This document shows, in pieces, positions 28,117 through 36,903 of a stretch of 64,000 nt of DNA (the stretch's first letter is position 1; every line of letters starts with the position of its first letter). The notes beneath the pieces were generated by a model. The model ran no database searches, had not been told where the DNA came from, and saw only the letters and a program-made list of their open reading frames with translations. The DNA comes from Kitasatospora sp052076145 (GTDB lineage: Bacteria > Actinomycetota > Actinomycetes > Streptomycetales > Streptomycetaceae). A program made the translations under genes and the position numbers. The stretch is from NCBI RefSeq assembly GCF_052076145.1, contig NZ_CP197246.1, positions 1,860,001 to 1,924,000 of the forward strand, read 5' to 3'.

Positions 28117-28250
28117 AACGCCCTCCAGGCGGTTACAAGCATGTCCGCCCAGGTCAGACCCCGGATTCGCCACTCCAGGCTGCCGAATTATGTCGAACCC
28201 GGGCCAGGCGGTCGGGACGTGCTACCGCGAGCGGGTATCCCGCTGACCCT

Positions 28251-28477
28251 TGCCTACGTTGCCTCCGTGCTCAAACCCTGGAACACGCCGTCCGCGAGAA
28301 GGAGATCCCGCGAAACGTCGCCTGCAACATCCGCATGGACTCAGGGCCACCCTCCGCCGCACCCACCTCCACGACCTCCACCACTCGGCGGCGACCCTCC
28401 TCCTCGAACAGGGCGTCGAATTCATCGTCAAAGAACTCCTCGGCCACGCCCACGCCGGCGTAACGACCAAGGTGTAA
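28251..28477 (+). pseudogene. Tyrosine integrase remnant
   Basis: Two fragments in different frames match a phage-type integrase. One frame reads LEHAVREKEIPRNVACNIRM (about 28272-28335), typical of the core-binding domain. Another reads HLHDLHHSAATLLLEQG and FIVKELLGHAHAGVTTKV (about 28358-28475), the HxxR/H region with the first Arg position changed (HDLHH in place of HDLRH), ending before the catalytic Tyr. Most of the catalytic domain between them is deleted. The surrounding 28091-28643 shows no intact gene. It records an earlier integration event at this site. Confidence 0.7.
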
Positions 28478-28643
28478 GGCAACTCTCGGGAATTGCATCA
28501 GACGGGCGAGAAGTCGCAGGTCATGAGGTCAGAGCAGTGTCGCATGAGGGTGTCATCCCCCTTCGGCCTGGCGGCCTGAGCTGGCAGCTTGGAGAACAGA
28601 TCCCTTCTGATGCAGGATTTGCCCTCTGAAAGGGAGGGCGAAA

Positions 28644-29768
28644 GTGGGTCTACAACGGCAGGCCGACCTTGCCGGAGCGGCTCATCTGGAGCTGGTGTCC
28701 GGCGTCGTCCAGCTGCGTCCGCAGGACGCGATGGTCGAGGCGATGCTGCGGGGTTGGCGGGCTCAGCAGGCTGCCCGCGGGCTCCGCGAGGACACGGTTG
28801 CTCCTCGGGAACGGCTGGTGCGCCGGTTTCTGGAGTACACCAACGAGTACCCGTGGGCCTGGGCACCGGGGCATGTGGACGAGTGGTCGCTGTGGCTGAC
28901 CAGCGAGACGCACCTGGCGCCGTCCACGATTCGCAGCTACCAGGGCAGCCTGCGCCTGTTCAGCGAGTTCCTGATCGACGGCCGCTACGGCTGGGCGGTG
29001 GCCTGCGAGGACGCCTTCGGCACTCACCCGGTGGCGATCTGCCACGAATGGAACACCATCGCCCACCTCAACGACTACGAGGGCAGCCCCGAGGCGAGGC
29101 CGTTCACCCGCGAGGAGATCCAGCGCTTCCTCGACTACGCCGACGACCAGGTCGACCGGGCGGTGCGATCCAAGCGCAAGGGAGCCCTGGCTGCCTACCG
29201 CGACGCCACGCTCTTCAAGGTGATCTACGGGTGGGGGCTGCGCCGCACCGAGGCGGCCAAGCTCGACCTGGTGGACTTCGGCCGCAACGCGTCCGCCCCG
29301 CAGTTCGGCCGGTACGGAACGCTCAACGTCCGCTACGGCAAGGCGAAGAGCGGTCAGCCACCCCGGCGCCGCAACGTGCTGTCGGTGATGGACTGGGCGG
29401 TGGAGGCGGTGGCCGACTACGTGGAGAACGTCCGGCCGCGGTTCGGCTGCGAGGACCATCCCGCGCTGTGGGTGACCGAGCGCGGCGGCCGGATAAAGCC
29501 GGCAGAGATCAACGCCAGGTTCGTCACCTACCGCGACGCGCTGAACCTCCCGAAAGCACTGGTCGTCCACTCCGCTCGCCACGCCTATGTCACCCACCTC
29601 ACCGAGGACGGGGTCGACCGACGGTTCATCCAGCAGCAAGTCGGCCACGAGAACGACAGCTCAACCGCCATCTACACCCACGTCAGCGACGACTTCATGA
29701 ACACCATGCTCCACAAGGCGCTCGCGCCGGCGCTCGCCCCGACCCCCTTCGCAGACAAGGACCGCTGA
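28644..29768 (+). CDS. Tyrosine recombinase / integrase, first gene of a coupled trio
   Basis: The 374-residue product starts at GTG 28644, five bases after AAGGGAGGG. An N-terminal SAM-like core-binding domain (about 30-130: WRAQQAARGLREDTVAPRERLVRRFLEYTN) precedes the catalytic domain. Active-site residues are all present: Arg200 in GWGLRRTEAAKL, His309-x-x-Arg312 in HSARHAYVTHL, His335 in QVGHENDSSTA and the nucleophile Tyr344 in IYTHVS. It should cut and rejoin DNA through a 3'-phosphotyrosine. Its stop overlaps the start of the next gene (TGATG), placing it in a three-gene operon with a small DNA-binding protein and a Cys-rich partner. Confidence 0.9.
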   Translation: MGLQRQADLAGAAHLELVSGVVQLRPQDAMVEAMLRGWRAQQAARGLREDTVAPRERLVRRFLEYTNEYPWAWAPGHVDEWSLWLTSETHLAPSTIRSYQGSLRLFSEFLIDGRYGWAVACEDAFGTHPVAICHEWNTIAHLNDYEGSPEARPFTREEIQRFLDYADDQVDRAVRSKRKGALAAYRDATLFKVIYGWGLRRTEAAKLDLVDFGRNASAPQFGRYGTLNVRYGKAKSGQPPRRRNVLSVMDWAVEAVADYVENVRPRFGCEDHPALWVTERGGRIKPAEINARFVTYRDALNLPKALVVHSARHAYVTHLTEDGVDRRFIQQQVGHENDSSTAIYTHVSDDFMNTMLHKALAPALAPTPFADKDR

Positions 29769-30109
29769 TGGCCGCCAAGCTCGACTACCACTGGCACCTG
29801 CGCAAGGTCATGGCCGACCGCGGACTGTTCTCCACCACCGACCTCATCCCGCTGCTGGACAAACGCGGCATCACCCTGTCCTCCAGCCAGGTCTACCGGC
29901 TCGTCGTCGAACGCCCCGAGCGACTCAGCCTGAAGATCCTCATGGCCCTGCTCGACATCCTCGACTGCTCCATCGACGACCTCATCGAACCCGTGGCCGC
30001 GATCGAAGCCGCTACAACTATCCGGAACAAGAAGGCAGTTGGCGATGAGGGCGGGGTCGGCGATCTGCGGCCCAAGCGAGCCCGCATCCGCGGTGTCGAG
30101 CGGCCATGA
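29768..30109 (+). CDS. Small Cro/XRE-like DNA-binding protein, second gene of the trio
   Basis: The 113-residue product starts at ATG 29768, sharing one base with the recombinase stop. Residues 8-75 resemble a lambda-repressor-type HTH: LRKVMADRGLFSTTDLIPLL, then ITLSSSQVYRLVVERPERLS and LKILMALLDILDCSIDDLIE. The C-terminal 35 residues are basic and probably disordered. It overlaps the next gene by four bases (ATGA). Inference: it binds the element's ends or promoter and acts as a directionality or regulatory factor. Confidence 0.82.
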   Translation: MAAKLDYHWHLRKVMADRGLFSTTDLIPLLDKRGITLSSSQVYRLVVERPERLSLKILMALLDILDCSIDDLIEPVAAIEAATTIRNKKAVGDEGGVGDLRPKRARIRGVERP

Positions 30110-32538
30110 CGGCATCAGAACACCCCGGACGGGCCCTGGCCGACCCGGTCGGGCTGATCGTGGACCTGATCACAACCGTCGAACCCAGCCTGGAGACCAC
30201 TCGTATCCACGCCGTGGTCAGCAGCGTCGTCGGCGGCCACGCGAAGTCACGTCGCCTCGCCACGCACCTGGCCGAGCATCCCGACGTGCTGACCCACGGC
30301 CGCTCTCCCGCACCCAGGGCCGTGGGCGACCTGCTGATCGCCCTGCGCGAGGCCGGCGCCTCGAGGGTCTCGCCACCGTGTTGCGCCCAGTGCGGCAAGC
30401 AGTTGCGGACCCTCCAGCGTCGTGGCCAGGACTGGTGCTGCTCGGTCTGCGGGCCGCAGCCAGAGCCCTGCGCCGCCTGCGGAAAGACCCGCCGCGTCTC
30501 CACCCGGGACCGGGCCGGCAAGCCCCGCTGCGCGAAGTGCCACGACGCCGACGGACGGGACCCGCTCGCGGTCATTCACACCGTGATCACCGAACTGGAC
30601 CCGCGCGTCGGCCCCGACACCGTCGCTGCGGCGGTCCGCAGGACGACCCGGCGGACCGCCGACCAGCAGAAAATGGCCTGGGCCCTGGAAGCCGACCCCA
30701 CCCTGCTGACCGGCAACGCCCACCTCGCACCGTTCCCCGCGATCCTGCGACTGATCGACCATCTCATCGACGCCGAAATCCTCGGGGTCCAGCGTCCTGC
30801 GTGCCCTAGCTGCCACAGGATCGTGCGCATCAACAAGCCGCTCGACGGGCAGCGGGTCTGCCGCACCTGCATAGCCCACTCGCGCATCACGCAGTGCTCG
30901 CGCTGCGGAGCCCGGCGTGAACCCGCCACCCGCGACGATCACGGCCGACCGTTGTGTCCGAACTGCCTGATCACCGACCCCGCGAACCTCGAATGCTGCA
31001 TCAACTGCGGCCGCCGCCGCCTCGTGAACACCCGCACACCCGACGGGCCGCTCTGCCCGAGCTGCCCCGCCCTGCCCCTGTCGACCTGCAGCATCTGCGG
31101 CGAGACCAGGCCCTGCGGCACCTCCCGCACCACCGGTCGCCCCTGGTGCCCGGCCTGTCAGCAGCGCACAGAACCGTGCTCGTCCTGCGGCCGTCACACG
31201 GTTGTCGCCTCAGGGACCCCCGCAGAACCCCTCTGCGTCCAGTGCACCGCCCCAGAGGTCTGGCACTCCTGCCCCACCTGCACCGATCCCGACTATCCGC
31301 ATCCGGGCCAGTGCGCCCGCTGCCTGATCAACCAGCGCCTCAACGAACTGCTGGGGCCTCCAACCGGCACTCTCCACCCCGGACTCGCAGCTCTCCGGCA
31401 CAACATCGCCACGGCCGAGTTCCCCATCACCGCGCGACGGTGGCTGGACAAGCCGTCCGTCGCCCCGGTCCTGGCCGACCTTGCCACCGGGCAGCGCCCG
31501 CTCACGCACCAGGCCCTCGACGAACTGCCCGACAGCCAGCCCCTCGCGCACCTGCGCCAAGTACTCGTCAACGTCGGAGCCCTGCCCGAACGCGACGAGC
31601 AGATGACCCGCATCGAACAATTCCTCACCGGCCTCCTGGCATCCCAGCAGGACCCCGACCAGCGCAGACTCCTCCACCGCTACACAACCTGGCACCTGGT
31701 CAGGCGCCTGCGCGGCAGGAACAACGGCCGACCCGTCACTCCGCAGCAGTTCAATTCCGTCCGCCAGCGCACCCACGCGGCCGTCGCTTTCCTGGAGTGG
31801 CTCAACAGAAGCGACCTCGCCCTGGAAACCTGCCGACAGGCCGACCTTGACCGCTGGCTCACCGACCCCTCTGCAACCTACCGCCGCACCACCGGGCACT
31901 TCGTCCGCTGGGCCGGCACCAACAAACTCACCACCGTCCACTTGCCCGCCCACCGCTGGAACGGCCCCACCCAGCCCCTGGACGACCTGCACCGCTGGGA
32001 CGTCGCACGCCAACTTCTCCACGATGAGGACCTCAAGCCCGAGGACCGCCTCGCCGGCCTGCTTCTCCTCCTCTACGCCCAAGGACCCGCCAAGATCAGC
32101 CGGATGACCGTCCAGGACATCGTCATCAATGCCGAGGAAGTACAGCTCCACCTCGGACGTGCACCCATCCAGCTGCCCGAGCCCCTCGCGGCACTGGCCC
32201 GCACCGTCGCCGCCAACCGCAAGGGACACGCGACCATCGGCGCCCTGACACCATCCCCCTGGCTCTTCCCCGGCGGCCAGCCCGGACGCCCGATCAGCAC
32301 CGGCCAACTCACCCAGCGACTGAACCGGCTCGGGATCCGCCCCAACCAGGCCCGCAGCACCGCGCTCTTCCAACTCGCCACCGAGATCCCCGCCGCGATC
32401 CTCGCCCGCACCCTGGGCATCCACACCGACGTCGCCGTCACCTGGCAACGCCTCTCCGCCGGCGACTGGGCCAACTACGCCGCTGAAGTCAGCCAGCGGC
32501 CGATCACGACAAGTCGACTCCCAGCATCGAATACATGA
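30106..32538 (+). CDS. 810-residue Cys-rich protein with degenerate recombinase fold, third gene of the trio
   Basis: ATG 30106 overlaps the HTH gene. Residues about 92-405 carry 16 CxxC motifs (for example CAQCG, CSVCG, CAACG, CPSCH, CSRCG, CPNC, CSICG, CPAC, CSSCG), enough for up to eight zinc-ribbon-like knuckles. The C-terminal 250 residues read like a tyrosine-recombinase catalytic domain with key positions altered: LLLLYAQGPAKISRMTV has Ala-Lys where Leu-Arg is normal, the HxxR box reads N747-Q-A-R750, and Trp780 occupies the position of the nucleophile Tyr in GIHTDVAVTWQRL. It is probably a catalytically dead, DNA-binding partner of the upstream recombinase. Its last 35 bp overlap the convergent GNAT gene. 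Confidence 0.8.
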   Translation: MTASEHPGRALADPVGLIVDLITTVEPSLETTRIHAVVSSVVGGHAKSRRLATHLAEHPDVLTHGRSPAPRAVGDLLIALREAGASRVSPPCCAQCGKQLRTLQRRGQDWCCSVCGPQPEPCAACGKTRRVSTRDRAGKPRCAKCHDADGRDPLAVIHTVITELDPRVGPDTVAAAVRRTTRRTADQQKMAWALEADPTLLTGNAHLAPFPAILRLIDHLIDAEILGVQRPACPSCHRIVRINKPLDGQRVCRTCIAHSRITQCSRCGARREPATRDDHGRPLCPNCLITDPANLECCINCGRRRLVNTRTPDGPLCPSCPALPLSTCSICGETRPCGTSRTTGRPWCPACQQRTEPCSSCGRHTVVASGTPAEPLCVQCTAPEVWHSCPTCTDPDYPHPGQCARCLINQRLNELLGPPTGTLHPGLAALRHNIATAEFPITARRWLDKPSVAPVLADLATGQRPLTHQALDELPDSQPLAHLRQVLVNVGALPERDEQMTRIEQFLTGLLASQQDPDQRRLLHRYTTWHLVRRLRGRNNGRPVTPQQFNSVRQRTHAAVAFLEWLNRSDLALETCRQADLDRWLTDPSATYRRTTGHFVRWAGTNKLTTVHLPAHRWNGPTQPLDDLHRWDVARQLLHDEDLKPEDRLAGLLLLLYAQGPAKISRMTVQDIVINAEEVQLHLGRAPIQLPEPLAALARTVAANRKGHATIGALTPSPWLFPGGQPGRPISTGQLTQRLNRLGIRPNQARSTALFQLATEIPAAILARTLGIHTDVAVTWQRLSAGDWANYAAEVSQRPITTSRLPASNT

Positions 32539-33058
32539 TCATGTCCCGACGCCCCTCGCCCACCCGCTGCCAACCGCGGAGCAGGCCCTCAGGCTGGAAG
32601 CCAACACGCTCAGCCGTCCGCCGTGACGCGACATTCCACGGCTCGACATAGAGCTGAAGCCGGGGAATCCGCAGGTCATCAAGAGCCCAGGCAACAACCG
32701 CTCGAAGGGCTTCCGCAGCAACCCCCTGCCCACGAGCCGACCCGGCCACCCAATAGCCCAGCGACGCACGGCCCTCGTTCAGGTCCTTCAACCACAGACC
32801 GACCGTCCCAAGCGGCTGACCGTCCTCAACCCGCACGATGACAAACGGATATCCGCTCCCAGTAGATGCCCGCTCCCACTGCCGCCGGACGAAGGCCTCG
32901 CCCGCCTCCTGCGAGTACGGCGCGGGAACGGTCGTGATCAACGGGATGAGCTCGTCGCCCGACGCCTCCCGGACGAGAGGCAGATCGCCGAGCTCCCAAG
33001 GGCGGAGCACGAACCTGTCGCCTGCAACCAAGCGCGGGACGTCCAAGGGGGTATCCAT
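32504..33058 (-). CDS. GNAT-family N-acetyltransferase (RimJ/RimL type)
   Basis: The 184-residue product starts at ATG 33058. It has the GNAT layout: LVAGDRFVLRPWELGDLPLVREA at the N-terminus, the acetyl-CoA-binding stretch GYWVAGSARGQGVAAEALRAVVAWA (Q/RxxGxG/A) and the C-terminal pattern LYVEPWNVASRRTAERVGFQPEG. It should transfer an acetyl group from acetyl-CoA to an amine; the substrate could be a protein N-terminus or a small molecule. It lies between the recombinase trio (overlapping its 3' end by 35 bp) and the IS21 element, so it may be cargo of the mobile region. Confidence 0.85.
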   Translation of the reverse strand: MDTPLDVPRLVAGDRFVLRPWELGDLPLVREASGDELIPLITTVPAPYSQEAGEAFVRRQWERASTGSGYPFVIVRVEDGQPLGTVGLWLKDLNEGRASLGYWVAGSARGQGVAAEALRAVVAWALDDLRIPRLQLYVEPWNVASRRTAERVGFQPEGLLRGWQRVGEGRRDMIMYSMLGVDLS

Positions 33059-34006
33059 GATCGCATCCTGCCGTGATCGCCGCCCGGACGCACTCCCATT
33101 CCCAGCCGTCACCAGGGCATTCGGACAGTTCCAATACTCGACGTCTGTCGGCGTACACATGAACGTCCCCACCCTCGTACGGATGAAAAGGGACAGTTGT
33201 TGATGCGGTGAGCCCTGTTGCTCGGCACCCTGCTGGTAGGTCGGTGTGGGGTGGCGGAAGGGGCTGGCAGTGGTCTTGGATCCGCATCGCTGGTTGGATC
33301 TTCGGCGCTTCCGTGGTCTGTTGGAGTCCGGGGCGATGAGCCTGTCGGAGATCGCCAGGGAGACCGGGCTGGACCGGAAGACGGTCCGCAAGTACCTCTC
33401 GGCCCCCGGCCAGGCGGCCCCTCCACGCCGTTCGCCGAGCGGGCGGTCCCGGGCTCGGGTGATCGACGAGTTCGCGCCGCTGGTCGACTCGATGCTCCGT
33501 GCGGAGATCCTGATGAAGGCCGCGGTCATCCACGAGCGGCTGGCCAACGAGTACGGGTTCACCGGGAACTACCAGCGCGTCAAGCTCTACGTTCAGACCG
33601 CCCGGCCCCGGGTCGCCGAGGAACTCGGCATCACACCGAAGGAACTGGCGGGTATGCACCGCCGGTTCGAGGTCATTCCGGAAGCTGTCAAGTCAAATGA
33701 GACGGTCTGTCGCTATATGGACTGTTGAGCGGGTTCTGTCTCCGGCTTCGGTTCGTTGATCCAGACGTTCGTTGGTATCTCGGGTGGCTTCGGGCGTCGG
33801 GCGAAGCGTTCTGGGTGGCGCGCGTAGGCCTCGGCGAGGGTGACGGCCCGCTGCTCGCGGACCAGCTCCGCGGTGCCGAAGTGCACGGATGCGGGGGTGT
33901 GCAGGCCGATGCCGCTGTGCCGGTGCTCGTGGTTGTAGTAGGCGAAGAAGCCTTCGCACCATTCGCGGGCGTGGGCAAGGGAGTCGAAGTACTCGGGGAA
34001 GTCTCC

Positions 34007-34042
34007 AAGGCCGCGTAGTTAAGCCGATACTCCCGCTGTCAA
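34007..34042. repeat. Left terminal inverted repeat of the IS4 element
   Basis: 36 bases beginning AAGGCCGCGTAGTTAAGCCG and ending GCTGTCAA; mirrored at 35748-35783 with a single mismatch at 34027 (A on the left where the right copy has G). Confidence 0.9.
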
Positions 34043-34137
34043 GTCCGGTGCGAGTTTCAGGACTTCCGCATGATGACCAACGGGACCTGCGATAGAGCAG
34101 GAAGCCGACCAAGGTCTTCCACTCTCGCGAGGTCCCG

Positions 34138-35751
34138 TTGTTCCACCAGTGTGCCACCACCACTTTCACCCGGAGCGTCACAGTCGCAGCTGGCGACCTG
34201 GCCCCTGGACATCTCGGCGAACTGACGCGCCATGCCCCCTTCGAACTTGTCGACGCCGTCATAGCGGAGACGAACACCGCAGCGCGGCGCCGCAGGCACC
34301 TGCCCTCCCGCGTCGGGATGTACTTCCTGCTCGCCCTGGCGCTCTTCCCCGGGCTCGGCTATCTGCAGGTCTGGGGGAAGCTGTGCTCCGGGTTGTCCGC
34401 CCTGCACCCGTATCAGCCCTCGGAGAAGGCACTACGTGATCTGCGTCGCCGTCTCGGTGCGGCCCCGGTCAAGAAGCTGTTCGAGGCCCTGGCCGGCCCC
34501 CTCGCCCGACCCTCTACGCCTGGAACCCGCTACCGGCGTTGGCGGACCGTCGCGTTCGACGGCTGCAGCTCAAACCGGGCAGCCGACCGCCCCCGCATCC
34601 TGGAGCGTCTGCGCAAGACCCGCCACCGCTGGGGCGAGGCGGGATACCCCACTTTGCAGCTCATGACCCTGGTGGAGACCGGAACACGCGGACTGCTCGG
34701 TGCAGTGTTCGGGTCCACCGACACCGGCGAACGCGCCTACGCCACCCGTCTACTGCCCCTGCTGTCCCCGTCGATGCTCTTGCTGCTCGACCGGGGGTTC
34801 GACAGCGCCGACTTCTTCACTGACATCGCCGCCACCGGCGCCCAGCTGCTGGCCCGCCTGCGCTCGGAACGCCGGCCGGCGGTCCTAGCCGTTCTCCCGG
34901 ACGGCTCCTACCTCACCCGCCTGGGCACCCTCCAGGTTCGCATCATCGAAGCGGACATCACCGTCACCACCAGCGACGGACAGTGCCTCGCCGAGTCCTA
35001 CCGGCTGGCTACCACCCTGCTGGACCACCGCACCGACCCCGCGGACGCGATGATCCGTCTCTACCATGAGCGTTGGGAGATCGAATCCGCCTACTACGCC
35101 TTGCGCCACACCCTGATGACCGGCTGCGTCCTGCGCTCCCAGGACCTGTTCGGGTTGGAGCAGGAGCTCTGGGCCCTGCTGACCACATATCAACTCCTTC
35201 GTCGGGCGATGGTCGAGGCCATCGAGTCGGTCCCCGGCGTGGATCCGGACCGGGCCAGCTTCACCATGGCGCTCGAAACCGCTCGCGCTCAGGTCGTCTT
35301 AGCCAACGGCGTACTGGACGACCACCCGACCGCCATCAGCAACGCCGTGCTCGGCGCACTTCTCCCGCCACGTCGGCCCCGCATCAGCGCCCGCAAGGTG
35401 AAGTCGCCGATGTCCCGCTATCCGGGCAAGAACACCGATCCACGCCCCGCGACCAGCAAGAAGATCACCGAACTGACGATCGCGATCACTCGACCCCTAC
35501 CGCCCAGCCCCCCAGCGCCACCACGCGTCGGACACAAGGAGCTCGTCCTACGACTGCTGCGAAGCGACCAGGAACGGCGCTGGGGCTCACGCGAGATCGC
35601 CGAGCGAACAGGCCAAACCAACATAAGAAGCCTATGGACCGAGCTCAACCAGTGGACCCGGGACGGGATGCTGCGCAAGGTCAAACGTGACACCTACGTG
35701 CTCGCAGCCGAGTGGAGAATCAGCCCGAACCTGCCGACCCAGAGCAGTTGA
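34138..35751 (+). CDS. IS4-family DDE transposase
   Basis: The 537-residue product starts at TTG 34138, six bases after GAGG. It has the IS4 arrangement: first Asp in RTVAFDGCSSNRAADRPR (about 140), second in LLLLDRGFDSADFF (about 220), and the YREK-type box as YHERWEIESAYYALRHTL (about 310), containing the catalytic Glu. An extra C-terminal HTH-like stretch (about 460-520: LRSDQERRWGSREIAERTGQ) is present. The frame is uninterrupted and the ends are intact, so the element looks capable of movement. Confidence 0.9.
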   Translation: MFHQCATTTFTRSVTVAAGDLAPGHLGELTRHAPFELVDAVIAETNTAARRRRHLPSRVGMYFLLALALFPGLGYLQVWGKLCSGLSALHPYQPSEKALRDLRRRLGAAPVKKLFEALAGPLARPSTPGTRYRRWRTVAFDGCSSNRAADRPRILERLRKTRHRWGEAGYPTLQLMTLVETGTRGLLGAVFGSTDTGERAYATRLLPLLSPSMLLLLDRGFDSADFFTDIAATGAQLLARLRSERRPAVLAVLPDGSYLTRLGTLQVRIIEADITVTTSDGQCLAESYRLATTLLDHRTDPADAMIRLYHERWEIESAYYALRHTLMTGCVLRSQDLFGLEQELWALLTTYQLLRRAMVEAIESVPGVDPDRASFTMALETARAQVVLANGVLDDHPTAISNAVLGALLPPRRPRISARKVKSPMSRYPGKNTDPRPATSKKITELTIAITRPLPPSPPAPPRVGHKELVLRLLRSDQERRWGSREIAERTGQTNIRSLWTELNQWTRDGMLRKVKRDTYVLAAEWRISPNLPTQSS

Positions 35752-36525
35752 CAGCGGGAGTACCGGCTTAACTACGCGGCCTTGGGGAAGTCGGACATGT
35801 ACTTGGTGGTCTTGAACTGGGCCTCGCTGTAAGGGTTGTCGTTCGACACCTTGGGCCGGGAGTGGCTTCGGGTCACGCCGAGGTCGGTCAGGAGCTGGGC
35901 GACGGCCTTGGAGGTCATCGAGGTGCCCCGGTCGGCGTGCACGGTCTCGGGCACGATGCCGTTGCGTTCGATGGTCTCGCGGATGAGTTCCTCGGCGCGG
36001 CGGGAGTCCTCGGCGGCCTCGACGGTCCAGCCGCAGATGTAGCGGCTGTAGATGTCGATGATCGCGTAAAGGTGGTACCACTGGCCCTTGTTGGGGCTGC
36101 GGAGCTTGGTGATGTCCCAGGTCAGGACCTGGCAGGGGCGGTGGCCAGAAGCTGCGGGACGGTCTTGGCTGGGTGGGTTGCTTGACGTCGGCGCTCGCCG
36201 GACTGTCCGGCGGTCTTGAGGATGCGGTACATCGTGCGCTCGGAACACCAGTAGGTGCCGGCGTCCAGTTCCCGTGCCCAGACCTGGGCCGGCGGCAGGT
36301 CCACGTACTCGGGGCGGTTCAACAGCGCAAGCACCGCTGCCCGTTCAGCAGGGTTCAACGCCGACGGCGGGGAGGGGCGGGGCCCCCGCTCGACGGGCGG
36401 GCGCGGGTTCATTTTCCGGTAGTGGGTGGCGCGGGAGCGGCCGATGAGCCGGCAGGCCGTCGTGGTGCTCAGCTCGGGTTCCAGGCCGGTGAAGGCCTCG
36501 TCCAGGACCGGCTCGACGGCGCGGT

Positions 36526-36903
36526 TCAGTCCGCGCTCTCGGAGAGCATCTCCAAGAGCGCGTGTGCTTTTCCCAGCACGGCCAGGGCGGCGTCGCGTTG
36601 GGCGACGTCCTTCTCCAGGCGGGTGACCTTCTTGCGCAGGCGCTCCAGCTCGGCCTGCTCGGCGGCCTTCTTCGGGCGCGCCGGTGAGGTCCGCCGATCG
36701 GTCAGCGTTGCCATCCCGCCGGCGTCGCGGGCCTGGCGCCACTCGATGATGTGGGAGTGGTAGAGCCGCTCGCGGCGCAGGATCGCGCCCTTCTCGCCAG
36801 TGGGGGCGGCGTCGTACTCGGCGACGATCCGCAGCTTGTACTCCGGCGAGAACGTCCGCCGCTTCGGCTTCGGTGCCGGGTCGGGATCAGTGGTGCTGGC
36901 CAT
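36526..36903 (-). CDS. IS3 OrfA
   Basis: The 125-residue product starts at ATG 36903 behind GAGGAG. It contains the IS3 HTH (KRRTFSPEYKLRIVAEYDAAP ... REGLYHS-like RRERLYHSHIIEWRQARDAG) and a C-terminal leucine-zipper-like segment (AELERLRKKVTRLEKDVAQRDAALAVL). It is intact and in the usual position before orfB, but its partner is destroyed, so the pair is not functional here. Confidence 0.85.
   Translation of the reverse strand: MASTTDPDPAPKPKRRTFSPEYKLRIVAEYDAAPTGEKGAILRRERLYHSHIIEWRQARDAGGMATLTDRRTSPARPKKAAEQAELERLRKKVTRLEKDVAQRDAALAVLGKAHALLEMLSESAD

Larger units (their letters stand above)
34004..35783 (+). mobile_element. Complete IS4-family element inserted in IS3 orfB
   Basis: The element has 36-bp terminal inverted repeats (34007-34042 and 35748-35783, one mismatch) and a 9-bp direct repeat GGGGAAGTC outside them at 33995-34003 and 35784-35792. 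The 9-bp duplication suits the IS4 family. Deleting it with one repeat restores the orfB frame as SDFPEYFDSLAHA. It is the youngest insertion of the nest. Confidence 0.9.
33713..36530 (-). pseudogene. IS3 orfB transposase, frameshifted and split by an IS4 element
   Basis: Three pieces on the minus strand make up orfB. About 36530-36145 encodes LGDALRERGLNRAVEPVLDEAF through ERTMYRILKTAGQ and RRQATHPAKTVPQLLATAP. A one-base loss near 36140 shifts the frame. The next piece, down to about 35784, carries the rve core VLTWDITKL, TVHADRGTSM and SNDNPYSEAQFKT, so all three acidic catalytic residues lie in this fragment. The last piece (33994-33713) encodes EYFDSLAHAREWCEGFFAYYNHEHRHSGIGLHTP to the stop. 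Both the frameshift and the insertion would have to be undone for function. Confidence 0.85.

Noticed and set aside
28644..32538. Trio as an anti-phage defence system
   Set aside because: The first gene has a complete tyrosine-recombinase active site and the surroundings are mobile elements; nothing points to defence.
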